Of a stretch of DNA of 64,000 bases, positions 47,550-60,969 are shown piece by piece. Below the pieces are notes generated by a model, which saw only the letters and a program-made list of their open reading frames with translations, did no database searches and had not been told where the DNA came from. The position numbers were made by a program, and so were the translations under genes. Where the stretch lies: assembly GCF_000151315.2 (NCBI RefSeq), contig NW_011887301.1:427117-491116 (forward strand), given 5' to 3'. The DNA is from Capsaspora owczarzaki ATCC 30864 (taxonomy: Eukaryota; Opisthokonta; Filasterea). Each line of letters opens with the position of its first letter. Within the stretch, counting starts at the first letter, position 1.

Positions 47550-50500
47550 TTAGCGTGATTGCCAGTTTGCAAATAAGTCGGCCGAGAACTTTACAAGAAT
47601 CTGCATCACATTGGAAGCAACTTCCGTTTGATCCTCTGTGCTTGACCCGGTAGATGGCATTGTCTGATGCAAAAGGAACACAGGAAATGGGCAAAATCAG
47701 TCAGTCCATCAGAGCATGCTTCAGGAAAGCACCAAAAAAAAAGGAAACAAAAAAAACAAAAGCAACGACACCATAACCTACCACAATGCCAAACACCGCA
47801 GGAGCAAACGTATCGCCCAGCTTTTTGAGCGAGGCCGGGACAAGTTGAACAACAGATTGCAACACACAGCACGTGTAGGCAAGCGTCATAAAGTTGAGCT
47901 TGGGCACCCTGGCGAGGCATTCCACAAAGTGCTCGCGGGCTTTGCTCTCACGCCATTGGTCAGCTGCGATGTCTGCCGCGTTAATCACTTGCCCAGTCTC
48001 GACAATGTCCAGCTGCAGCTGTGTGGCGAGCGCCGTAGGCATTCTCGCAAAGAAGAGGACCATGGCGCCCAAAATTGTCTGTGACAGCAAAAACAAATCG
48101 AAAATGCAAAGGTTGGTCAGCACCACAACGGCCAATCCGATATTGAACAGCGCCCATCTTCATTTTTTCTGGACGAAACGACTCACCTCGAGCGAAATGT
48201 CTTCCAGCTCGATGAATTTGGCATCCTTGCTGCGCTCGTACTGATACTTGAAATTCTGCACAAGCTTGTCGAACGCGGCGCTGTCGTTCATGTCCGTCAT
48301 CACGGCCGAGGTAACTTCTTCCAGCGGAGCTTGTTTCAGGAGCACGGAAATGTACGCACCGCAAGTCTCGATAAAACGCGGAACCAGCAATTTCTCCCGG
48401 ATGAGCAGCTCCTGGAGGTCGACGCCAAAGCATTTCTGCTTCTTGCGCACGGTGGAAAAGCGCTTGTGCAAGTCGTTGAGATCGGCCGAATGCGAAGGAG
48501 CGGGCTTGACCGCAGTTGCGCCAAGCTGAGCATCGTCCAGGCTGGAAGTGGAAGTTTTCGATGCCGAGTCATTCGAAACGCCTGAAGAACCTGTTGACTT
48601 GAGCTGGCGCGCCTTTTCGACGGCGTGGCGGGTATCGCCACCGTCGCTGCTCGAGCGTTGCAGCTTCTTCTTGCCCTCGAGGGACTCGCGCAGTTTCTGA
48701 CGTTGCGCCGTTTCGCCATCCAGAGCTGTCGCGCTGGCTGGATTGGTGATTGACTTGGACGCAGACTTTGACCACGACCCACTGCCTTCCGACTTGCCAT
48801 CGAATGTCTGCCGGGCTGTTTTGGTCGGGTCGTACTCTGAATACGCCTGCTGGTTGTAGAAATCAATCAAGCTGCCGGGAGTGGTCAAGTCGCTCGAAGA
48901 CAATGACGATCCGGGTGCGCGCTTGCGGTACAACAGAGGGGCGCCATCATTCGCAGAGCGGCGGGCAATCACGCCATCCATGCGACCGCGATTATGCACT
49001 TCGGGTACAATCAGGGCCACGGCTTCTTTGAGCAGCTGGAACTTTGCAGGGAGTGTGCCGACAGCCTGTGTGAGAGGATTGAGGGAAGAGGCAAAGTTTG
49101 AAATTAGAGCGCGCGACAAAACTTTACAATCTTCTGCCTCGCAAAACACAAAAGCTCTCTCCTCACCTGGCCATCCGACTCAATCGTCAGGCGATCGGCG
49201 TCGCGGGTCGACATGCTTTCCACAACGACCTCAGAGCCAAAGAAAAGGTGCCGGTTCTTGTTGTTGATGTGCTGCCCGGAGCGGATGAGATGCGACAGCC
49301 GCGCGCTCTCCATCAGGCCAATGTCCTCGAGAAGGACGATATCAAACAGGCCATCCGTGAGGTTGGCCGAGGGCGCAATCTCGTAACCTCCGCCATACCA
49401 GCTGCCGTTGCAAATGGCGAGCTCGAAGAGATTGCACGGAATCCACGAGCTTTGGTCGATGCGCACGCGAACGGGCTTGTTCTTTTGCTTGAAGCTGGCT
49501 TGGAAGAAACCCGGCTTGGCCTTGGCCTTGTCTCCTCCAGCGGCAACCATGCTGTTGACGCCAAGGGAGCAAATGTTGGTAAAGTAGCGACTCGAGCTAA
49601 ACTCTTTGCCATCCTCGGGCGTTGAATGCACCAAGCCGCAGTCAATTTCAATGGTATAGCCGCCGTTGATGACATCGAGTGCCTCGAGAGGATCGAGCGA
49701 AAGGTTGAGCGACTTGACCAGGTCATCGCCGCTGCCCATCGGCAAAATGCCAAGGACTACGTGACGAGCAAGACCGCCATACTTCATGTATGCGTCCACA
49801 ACTTCGTTAAAGGTGCCATCGCCGCCCACAGTCACAATAACGTTAAATCCCGCCTGCATTGCCTCCTTGGCCATCACTGACGCCTCGCCAGAGGCAGTCG
49901 TGAGAAACTCGGCCCAGCGACCAGGGAACAGTTCCTCGACACGCGGCTGCCAATAGGTCGATCCGGACACAAACAAAGACAGTTGAATGAATGAGAGAGT
50001 GGGTGGGAGGATACAAGTGAGACAGCCAGCGCTTTACCAAAAAAAAAAAAAAAAGCTCACCTTGATCTTCTTGAGCCAGACCTTCTTGGCGCGTCCATTG
50101 CGTGCCTTGGGGTTGACGATGAAGGCTACGCGTCGATTAAAGTGCGCTGCGGCGCCGCGTGGCTCAATTGTGAGCGACTCTTGATAGCACCGCTCCTCAC
50201 TGAGGCTCTCCAGCGCCAGCAACTGCTTTTTCAATTGATCAACCGTATTCAGCAAGTACGGTGTTTCTTGATACTGGAGCATTTCCACGAGGACGCTGGT
50301 TGTTTGGATTGGTTGTAGTCAGTGCAATATAATAGCAAAATCAGATGAATCGACCACCACCACCACCACCGCAAAGCTTTGCCCTTACCTGCTGAGCATG
50401 CGACGCTTGGAAAAGTTAATCAGACTGCGCTGGTCGTCGCCAACTAGAATCTCGTTGGGGTTGCCGTCGCGAATGAAGGTAAGATCCGTCAGGTAGATGC

Positions 50501-52386
50501 CAATGTACGGGATACAGGGCGGCTTGACAGCAGCCAGCATGCGACGGTAAATCTTGTAGTTGCCAGCATTGGACGTGAGCTGGCACAGCACATCAAAGAC
50601 CTTCTTGTGGGTGGCCGGAAGCATTCCCCACGTATTCTTGAGTCGATAAATGGACGAGTTTTGCAATGCAGCAACGATTGCAGTCAGGCCGTTAAAGTTG
50701 TTGAGGTGTCGGCAGCACTCGGCAATGTCGATAAACTTGATAAGAGCTTCTTTGCGCGAGTGCAAGCCCTTCTTTGACACAAGCACGCCAGCAACCCAGT
50801 TGCTGAGCAGGTTGAAGCGGTTGATGAATGCTGTAATAGTTTCGCATGCCTCGGTCGGCTTACCGCACCCAAGCGACGACAAGTCGCTTTGGGTAATGTT
50901 GCGGAACAGCCGAAAGTCAATGATGGTCATCTGCCTGGCAATCTCTTCCGCATCCCAACGCAGAATTTCGGATTCCGTGGAGCCGTTCAGGGGCAGAATC
51001 GGATCCGGTGCCAAGGCTGACGAGTAGCGACCGTCGTCGTAGCGAGTGTACGGGTGCGTTTCGCGATAGGAAAAGAGGTTGAGAATGCCCTTGGCGATGA
51101 GGAGCAGCGGGCCCTCCAGCGCCATTGCCTCGTTGTTTGTGGACAATTCCGTGTTCTTCTCCACGATGGAAGAGAGCAGCTGCGTGGTGCGGGCTCGCAA
51201 CGCGGGATCCAACTCAAAGTCGTCGTAGTGCTCGTCCACCCACTTTTTGATGACTTGCAACACGCGGAGGCGGACCGGGATGGCGATTCTTTCGGTAAAG
51301 TGTTCGAGCTGGAATGGATGATTGAGTCAATCAATCAACGCACATTCGCATAGAATCAGTGAGTGAGTGTCCAAAAGATCAACACATGTGGCAAGGAATG
51401 TCAAAGCCGTGCTGGTCACCCTTTCACCACGCCCCTCGTTCACGTCCAGCCTCCAACAAAACACACACACTCACCAGCGCGGGCTCCTTTGGCTGGGGAA
51501 TGTCTAAACGCTGGATCAGCAAGTCGAGGAACTGGTCGGGCGTGATGAACGAGCGGTAGGTGAGGAAGAACTCGCGGGCAAAGTTTGGATCGGTGAACTC
51601 GTCAAACGTGAGGCGCTCGATGAGTTTTGGCAGTGTGCCCGCCTTGACGCCGGGCTCCTTTTTGCCCGACTCGCCGTCCTCGAACTGGAGCGAGAACTGC
51701 GAGTCTGGATGCGCAAACAGGTAGTCGCGATCGAGCGGGGTGTAGCGCAGGACGGCGAGCTCGTTCTCAATCAGTTTTTCAGCCCTGCACGCGCGCAGGT
51801 CCTTGGCCTTCCGCTGCAGCTCCTCCAGCTTTTGCTGCAGCTCGAGCGGCGGGTCGTAGAGCTTTTCGTACTCGAGGGCGGTTGCGTGAATCTCGGCGTC
51901 GAGCTTCTCGATGAGGTGCGCAACGTCCTCGGCAGTGAGCTTGCCCACATTCATGCGGACCTGCAGCTCCGACCGCGAGCGAGACGAGGACGACTCTGCC
52001 GCGCCGTGCACGTCGACCTTGGAGATGAGCTGCCCGCGCTTGGCTGCAGACAGCGTTGGGAGAAGACTCGCCATCGACGTGCTGCTCTCAGAGCTCATCT
52101 GCGACAGCTTGCGGTCGGGGTAGCCCAGCCCGGAGCTGTCGGAAGACGAAAGCGACATTGTCGGGGAAACTGGGCCGAGGCTGACCTGGCTTGGGCGCTG
52201 CTGCTGCTGCTGCTGTTGCTGCTGGCTGCTTGGCGATGACGAGATCGATGCGAGGCTGCCCACGGGGTGCTGCGCGTAGAGTGTGGCGGGCAGCGACGCC
52301 TCGCTCGTCAGCGACGGATTCCGGCTGGGCTGCAGATTGCCTGGTGCTGAACTCGGCGCAGTCGGCGCCATCGCATTCGACGCCAT
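47550..52386 (-). CDS. RasGEF fused to diacylglycerol/sphingoid-type lipid kinase and RhoGAP-like domain
   Basis: I read 1,378 residues in seven exons (minus strand order): 52386-51475, 51308-50389, 50295-50061, 49946-49167, 49065-48187, 48078-47782 and 47663-47550, all in phase. In order it has a low-complexity N-terminus with polyQ, a RasGEF N-domain (LIERLTFDEFTDPNFAREFF, residues about 230-300) and a CDC25 RasGEF catalytic domain (IDFRLFRNITQSDLSSL, FIDIAECCRHLNNFNGLTAI, PCIPYIGIYLTDLTFI). At about 665-980 is a lipid-kinase catalytic domain (RVAFIVNPKARNG, VTVGGDGTFNEVV, ILPMGSGDDLVKSL, TLPAKFQLLKEAV). A Ser-rich linker leads to a RhoGAP-like C-terminus (FGVDLQELLIREKLLVPRF). One exon (50061-50295) holds the end of the RasGEF domain and the start of the kinase, so the fusion is internal to an exon. 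The GxFR arginine finger of RhoGAPs is absent. It would activate a Ras/Rap GTPase and phosphorylate a lipid; substrates are unknown. Confidence 0.88.
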
Positions 52387-53029
52387 TTCTTCCCCTTGTC
52401 TTTTGTTTGGCTGGTGATGCGGTGGGGGGGGGGGTGTTAGTGTGATGCTTGGTTTTAGTGTCGAGCGCTGGTTGGGTTGTGTGTGTGTGTTGCAGGAGGA
52501 GGAAGGGGGAGTGCTTTGCTAGGGTGAAGGTGAGGTTGTGCAAGGTTTAAAATTGAAAAAAAAAAAAAAAAGGAAACAAAACAAAATAAAAATCAAAAAA
52601 AACAATGAATAAGCCATAACAATTGAAAATCAGCAAAAAGGGGATGAACGAATACCTTAAAATTCAGGATTCAGATGCTTTGGGAAATGGGAACAGTGTG
52701 AAAAGAGAGGGGGGGGGGGCGGCAAAGCTTGAAGAGCGAGAAGGGTGAATTCATGGAGAGCGAATAAAGAACGGACTGCGCAAGTCATCGTTCGCAGATT
52801 CATGGATTTTCTTTACTGTATCTCATGTCAACAAAGGGTTGTACTTTCCAATGCTGCTGATCACTCTTCGCCTTTGAAAAGAAAAACAACAACAACATTA
52901 ACAACATCAACAACAACAACAACAAACCTGGAATCGCATGAAAAGACGAAACCATGGGAAACAAACACAGGTGTGGCAAGGATGCACGAGTAGAGTGAAG
53001 AACGAGTATCAAACATCGTCCGCTTGTCA
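52387..53029. other. Intergenic region between RasGEF-kinase and LRR-kinase genes
   Basis: This 643 bp stretch contains an A-run near 52556-52571, G-runs near 52423-52434 and 52711-52720, and AAC repeats near 52887-52925. It holds the RasGEF gene 5' end and the LRR-kinase 3' end. No coding sequence was recognised. Confidence 0.5.
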
Positions 53030-55258
53030 TCAAGGATTCAATTGAACAAGAATGCTGCCAAAGGACGGGCGATCGTCACTTTCATCGGCAAGACACTCGA
53101 GGGCAAGAGCGACAATCTCGCTGACGCTCTGATGCTCGGCTTCGGTTGGATTGAGGGTCGAGTCCAGCATGCCAGGAATGGATTTGTTTGTCACCGCTTT
53201 CCGCGCCTTTGATTTCAGCTTGGTGCCAGGCTTCTCCGCAGTCACCAATTCCAGTAGAATCATGCCAAAGGCGTAGACATCCGTCTTGAGGGTCATGCGG
53301 CCTTCCTCAAAGAACTCGGGACACATGTAAGGAGCTGTACCTTGCATGCTATGAGTGCGAAGGTAGCTCTGCTCATCGAGATGCTCAGCAGCACGAACCA
53401 AACCAAAATCAGACACTTTCGCGTTGAAATGCGCGTCCAACAGCACATTGGCCGTCTTGAGGTCGAGGTGGAACAGTGCATGGTCAGGGAAGGCGGTTTG
53501 GACGTAGTGCATGCCGCGAGAGACATCAGCCGCAATCCGATGGCGCTGAGACCAGGTCAGAGAAGGAGTGTTGTTTTTGCGACTCAAGCGATCGCGAACA
53601 GAACCGTTTGGCATGAATTCGTAGACCAGGCATCGCTCGTCGCCTTCTTCCGCATACGACAGGATGGCAATGATGTTGGGGTGGCGGAATTTCGACAAGG
53701 AGTCCAGTTCCGACTTGAATTCAACATTGCCTTGCTTCGATTCGGGGGACATCTTTTTGATGGCAACACGAGGGCCAGGCAGACATGCGCCATACACGCG
53801 ACCAAATGCTCCTTCGCCGAGCAGAGAGTCGGCAGCAAAATTGTTCGTGACGGTGACAAGAGTGGCGAGAGGAACTTGCGAGATGGGTCCATCGGGTTGA
53901 TTGCGCTCAAACAGGTCAATCCGATCAAGAGCTGATTTCAGTTCAAGATCCTTGGCAGCGAGCTTCTGCTCGTTGACAGCGAGAACGGAGCGAAACTGTT
54001 GCAGCTCCTGCTCCTTGGCAGCGAGCTTGGAACGCAATTGCAAAAGCTCAATTGTAGCATTCGCTGCAGCACGGGCCGCACTCTGAAAATGGGCAGGCGA
54101 TGGAACAAGCTGGCTGTCAAGACGACCATAACCGGGGTCACTATTATACCAACGTAAAGTGCGGGGCTGGTTGTTAAGTTGGTGCTTCATGCAAGAATCC
54201 AATGAACAAGCAGTCTTACTCAAAGTGACAAATGGCATTGCCAGTTTGCTTGAGGGCTGTGATGCCAGCCTTGGTTAGGAAATTGTTGCTCAAACTGTTG
54301 TTGTCGATATATCGTCAGATTGCAGCATGAGTCTAACGACAGGCAAACCAGCTTGAAGCAATCTAATACTTACAAAAGGTTAGCCAGCGTCTTGTTCACT
54401 TTGAGTGCCTCGGCAATCGCCTGCGCTCCAGCATCGCCAATCTGATTCGCACCCAAACTGCCCATCCCCATCAGTGAGCCATTCTTACCGTCCTCTGCCG
54501 GATCACCCACTCACATGCATCAGTCGAAGTGAGATGCCTTACTTGAGCCAAGTCAGCGTCGTGTTCCCTTTGAGTGTCTCAGCAATCGCGTGCGCTTCAG
54601 CATCGCCAATCATATTCTCCTCCAAACTGCCCAGCAGTGAGCACTCCAAATACCCTCTAATGAAATCGTCCACTCGCATGCATCAGTCAAAGTAAGCTCA
54701 CTTACTCGAGAGAACTAAGCGTCGTGTTCACTTGAAGTGCTTCAAAAATCGCCTGCGCTCCAGCCCAGCCAATCTGATTCTTGAACAAACTGTCCATCAG
54801 TGAGCACATTGAATCCCCGCGGCTGAAACAATCCCATATGCCAGTTACTCTGAGATGCCTTACTTGAGCTTAGTCAACGTCGTGTTCACCTTGAATGCCT
54901 CAGCAAACGCCTGAGCTCCAGCATCGCCAACCTGACCATACCACAAACTGTCGGGTCCCACCGTCAGTGAGTACTCTGCACACCCTCTGTTGAAATCACC
55001 CACTCACATGCATCAATCACAGCGAGATGACTCACTAGAGCTCAGTCAGCGTCGTGTTCACTTTGAGAGCCTCGGCCATCGCCTGCGCTCCAGCATCGCC
55101 AATCTGATTCGTACGAAACCTGGTCATCTCGTCAGTACATGCTCTGCCACCGTGCTCCAGTAAACGTGGGTGCTTTCTTACTCGAGCTCTCCACTCGCAT
55201 TCTTGACTTTGTCATACCACTGGCGCTGACTCGCAGTCATGCTCTCATACGACAGCAT
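53030..55258 (-). CDS. Cytosolic LRR (ribonuclease-inhibitor type)-coiled coil-IRAK/RLK-like kinase
   Basis: I read 560 residues in eight exons (minus strand order): 55258-55182, 55119-55036, 54947-54864, 54789-54706, 54626-54543, 54457-54374, 54294-54220 and 54140-53030. Five consecutive exons are exactly 84 nt, phase 2, each giving one 28-residue LRR of NQIGDAGAQAIAEALKVNTT type, as in ribonuclease inhibitor and NLR proteins; a sixth shorter repeat follows. Then come a coiled coil (KLAAKEQELQQFRSVLAVNE) and an intact Ser/Thr kinase of the IRAK/Pelle/plant-RLK group near 296-555: LLGEGAFGRVYG, VAIKKM, HLDLKTANVLLD, DFGLVRA, APYMCPEFF, DVYAFGMILLELVT. No signal peptide or membrane helix was seen, so it is probably cytosolic. 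A sensor kinase role is inferred from architecture only. The start at 55258 is the first ATG of a short exon; a nearer ATG lies at codon 7. Confidence 0.85.
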
Positions 55259-55633
55259 GGCGAATTCAACACAGCTAAACCACAAAGACTGTCCCTTTCC
55301 AAAAAAGGGGGGAAAACACCTCAAAGCGATCCATTTTCGCAAAAACTCTTGTATCTTCAGCTCCGTGTTTGGCATTCATGCTCATCGTCGTTGAGCAAAG
55401 GTGGCGGGAGGACTGAACGTGCATTGGATTTTCGCGTGGAAAGCACAAAGGTATTCTCGCACGCCATTGGCCGCGGCATCAACGGCACCATAGCTGAAGG
55501 CATGCAATACATGTGTGCAAAACGAAGCGATCAGAAAAGACACTTGTCACTCCTGGGCTTTTGTAAAAGGTACATTTGCCAGCAAACAGCTAGTTTATGC
55601 ACAATTGGTACACCTGAATCATCGGCATCCGCC
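55259..55633. other. Intergenic region between LRR-kinase and OTC genes
   Basis: Both flanking genes are on the minus strand. This 375 bp stretch should hold the OTC 3' UTR and the LRR-kinase promoter. No coding sequence was recognised. Confidence 0.5.
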
Positions 55634-57470
<1,837 letters not shown>

Positions 57471-57879
57471 TGACAGAGCAAAGAGAGGACTGAATCAAGT
57501 TTAATATTATTATTGAGATTGATAACAGGAGAAAGGGGGTGAGGTTGTAAAATGACTGCACTGTGATCAATCGTCTATCCTCCAGCAATCAGCAATGCAA
57601 AGCCGCACTCAATTGCTTTTTGCTTCAGAAAACCAACACTGACAATGAAAAGGGGGGAACAAAGCACATAAAACACCTCCTGTTTCATGATTGTTTGATG
57701 ACGGGATTTTTGTTGATGTTCAAATCTCAGATGCCGGATTAGGAAGGCGCTCTCAGTCCGTTTCTTCAAACCGTTCCGGCCCTGCTTCTGCTGCCCCCAG
57801 CATCACAGCGCAACACGGCATACTCTGCAACTCTGCAAGCTCATTCAGCACTCCACAGAACATCCGACCCGACACAATC
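57471..57879. promoter_or_regulatory. Divergent intergenic region between OTC and helical-protein genes
   Basis: This 409 bp stretch lies between oppositely oriented start codons and should contain both promoters. The frame of the plus gene is open back to about 57691 but shows no extra conserved domain. Confidence 0.45.
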
Positions 57880-59044
57880 ATGAGCGAAGTGGACTTGGAC
57901 GATGTCTTTGGCAACATTGACGATATGGTTGCCGGCATGCTCGACTCGAGCGTCTCGACGCCAATTGAGCCGACGCCGCCCGCCCGCGTCGCCGCCGCAC
58001 CCGTTTTCGCACCGGGCGTCCACGTCGAGCCCAAGGCACCACCGCCCAAGCCAACCACCGCACGCGCCGAGGAGATGGTCAGTTTTGCTGTTTCAAACAA
58101 AAACCACAGAACAACACAAATATTCAAAAAAAAAATTCAACAAAAAAAAAAAAAACGAAGGGAATGCTACGGAATTCTACATTCGAACGCCCCTGCTTAG
58201 TGAACTCGTTGCTAGCAACTGGGCTTTTGAAGCGTAATTCCTGATACTAAAACTTCACTATGCCAATTTTTTTTTTCAAATTTTTCAGGATCCAAACACA
58301 CTGGCTGACATTATGGCGTCCGTGTCCAAGATCAGCGACGCCAAGCACAAGGAGGAGGAGCGCCAGAAGCAAGAGGAGCGCAAGGCCGAGGAGGCGCGCA
58401 AGCACAGCGCAGCACTCGCTGAAATGGCCAAGCAAGCGCACAACGAAGTCCAGCAAGCCGAGGTAATGGAGTTTGAGGGGGGGATGGTCTCCCACGATTC
58501 AACGTGATTCGAGGCAGACAGAGACGTAATACTTGGATGTGACGAGAGGACAATCCGTGCTCTTTGTGCTGATCCTCTTACATTCTACTCACTTTCCTCG
58601 ATTTCTCCTTGTTTTGTTGATTCGCATTGATAGCGCGCCTCGACGCTCGCCGCCGCTTCCGGAGTGGTCGAAAAGATGACCCAGAGCATCGCGGGCGCTG
58701 TCGGACGCCTGGTGGAGGACCTCAAGCTCAAGCAGGGCATGTACGTCGAGCGAACAAAGGAGATTGTCACAGCCTGCGCACCCATCCTCGCCGAGAGCAA
58801 GACGCGATCGCAGCTCGTTGTCGACGAGCTGTCCCACAAGAACATTGCTTCGTCGTCGCAAATGCTGTACGACCGTTTGAATCTTCTCGTGAAAGCCGCC
58901 AAGGACTGCCGGGCGGACGAAACGGTCGTGGCGCTCCAGACCCTGGCCGCGAGTGGCTTCCAAGTACTGATCGCTGTGAAGGAGTTGCATGCATCGATCA
59001 TCCAACAGATTTCCGCCGAGTTGGACACGATCAACAAAAAATAA
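57880..59044 (+). CDS. Helical protein of unknown function (possible talin/vinculin-like bundle)
   Basis: I read 260 residues in three phase-0 exons: 57880-58077, 58289-58462 and 58634-59044. The N-terminal 65 residues are acidic then Pro/Ala-rich. The second exon is a highly charged helix (KHKEEERQKQEERKAEEARK). The last 137 residues look like a bundle of amphipathic helices (SIAGAVGRLVEDLKLKQGMY, IVTACAPILAESKTRSQLVV, LYDRLNLLVKAAKDC). The heptad-like Ala/Leu pattern recalls talin, vinculin or I/LWEQ rod bundles, but I see no diagnostic motif, so the name is left open. The start at 57880 is the first ATG in the open frame that precedes the conserved-looking acidic helix (SEVDLDDVFGNIDDMVAGML). 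Confidence 0.7.
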
Positions 59045-59220
59045 GGCTCTTGCACTTTTTGTTTGGTGTGTTTTGTGGCTCTTTTGTTGTTCCTTTATGG
59101 TTAGATTGTTTGGAGCACAGACAATATCAAAGTTTTTATTTTATTGTTTTGATCGCTTGTGCCACGGACTTTTGACTGTGCATTCGTGCATCGAGCAATA
59201 CTGCACCATAAAAGCACGCA

Positions 59221-60801
59221 TTATGTTCCGTTCGACACACCCCAGCGCAGCCTGAGCTTCTCAAATGCACCCAACCATGCCCCGACGGGCTTGTCACGCA
59301 GGGTCGGGACCAGTTCGTTCCAGATTTCACGCGCACGATTCACGGCTGGGCTCGGCATCACAGTCGAGTAAATCAGCTCGTCAACGCCTGCCGCCTGGGC
59401 AGCAGCAAATTGAATGAGAGCCATCATCGTGGGGTTGCCACCAAACGCTCCTAAGAAGGGCAATCACATTTGCAACGGGTCAGAACCTTGTTTGGAACGA
59501 AACGGCAAAAACCAACAAACCAGAGACGCGCACACGACAGACATACCACAGCCCCAGTTGCCAGTGTTGATGACCACCTTGAAACTCTTTCGATCGGCGG
59601 GCTTGCCGAGTCGGAGCCAGGACGAGGCGACGGCTGCCGCAAATCCCGTGTAGGCCGTCAGGAATGAAAAGTTGATCACGGGAAGCGCGTACTCGCCAAA
59701 GCCATAGCCTTGGGCGGCAATCGCAATAATGTTGGACATTGTCGGAGGGTTGAGGACGTGGGTGGCCTGGTCAGAGGAGATAGCAAAGCGCAATCAGCGA
59801 CAAGATTGTTTGTTATGTGCGACCGCGACAGCACAAAAAAAACTCAGCGAAAAGTCAGCGTTACCTGGACGATGGTCTCGAAGGACGCCGAAGCAAAGGC
59901 GTTGCCATACAGGCCACCAGGCGCGGCTGCCGATGGGAAGGTATCCACCACCACTCGACGCTGAACATTCTCGACCAGAATCGGGGTGGGTTGCGTCTCC
60001 ATGGTGAGGGCCTTCATCTTGGGATTCTTTGAGAGATCGAGGTTTTCGAGCATCTGTCTGACCGACCCAAGAATCGGATGTTCTGTGACTTGCATCTGGA
60101 CGAGCAGGAGTGTGTGAGACAATTGCAAAAGCGTTTGTTTCAAAACCACAGCATCATCCAACTTACTTCATCCTGGGCGTAGAGACCGCCGCCGTAAAAT
60201 CCAAAGACATTGGAATCCGCAAAGTTGACATACCAAGGCACGACCGGCTTTCCGTCCTGACTCGTCGTGGGAATGTCGTAAGCAAAGATGCTCGCCGGAA
60301 AGCTCATCTCGACGGTTCCAGCGTCCTGCAACAAATCCAAGCAAGTTAGTTTTTGTTGTTGCACCATCGTCAACGAAACGACGCCGTCTGTAGATGCGTT
60401 CGCGTTGATTTGAAAGTGGTCGAGTGCTCAACGATGTGAAAGGTTTTGTTTTGATGATCAATTCTGAGACTGAATGTAAGCTGTGCTCACGTCAGCCAAT
60501 TGTTCACTACACCCTCACTGCGCACCCGCTGTGAGCAACGTACAAAGCCGAGGGTCGCTGGCATCTCGTCGTGGTGTGGAGCCCGCCAGCGGGTGACGCG
60601 GACGTCGCCTTCGAACGGCGCGGGATTGGCAATCGACGCCTTTGGGACGAGGGTGCACTCGCCGCTCTCGGACGACAGCTCAAACACGAGCTTCTTGTTG
60701 CGAGCCTGGAGACGAGGCGGGCATCGACGAACAAGATCGCGAGCGTTCTCAGAGCACTCGGCGATCAGCAACGCCGCATTGCGAGCCACGGCAGAGGTCA
60801 T
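59221..60801 (-). CDS. Poly(ADP-ribose) glycohydrolase-like protein (PARG family)
   Basis: I read 365 residues in five exons (minus strand order): 60801-60544, 60325-60167, 60095-59865, 59766-59547 and 59450-59221. The catalytic loop of PARG enzymes, GGG-x(n)-QEE, is represented by FYGGGLYAQDE, with the second acidic position conserved as Asp-Glu. The C-terminal signature TGNWGCGAFGGNPTMMALIQ matches PARG TGNWGCGAFGGD..LKALIQ almost exactly. These enzymes remove poly(ADP-ribose) from proteins through an ADP-ribose-binding macrodomain fold. The protein is much shorter than animal PARG and lacks the long regulatory N-terminus, closer to minimal PARGs. QDE in place of QEE may or may not affect activity; the neighbouring glutamate is retained. 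Confidence 0.78.
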
Positions 60802-60969
60802 TGAAGCGACAGAATTGAAATTTGACAGGACAAAAAGCAAAAAAACGAGTGATTTGCTCTTCCTTTTTCATTCATTCCTAAAGTTGTGCAGATTCAAACG
60901 AAAGGGTTCATAGTTATATTAAAGGCAACATTGGAACAGGAGGAACAGGAGCAGACCCGCATGACTCGC

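Noticed and set aside
47550-52386. Three separate genes (RasGEF, lipid kinase, RhoGAP-like)
   Set aside because: All seven exons join in phase, the RasGEF end and kinase start share one exon, and no internal start or stop is needed.
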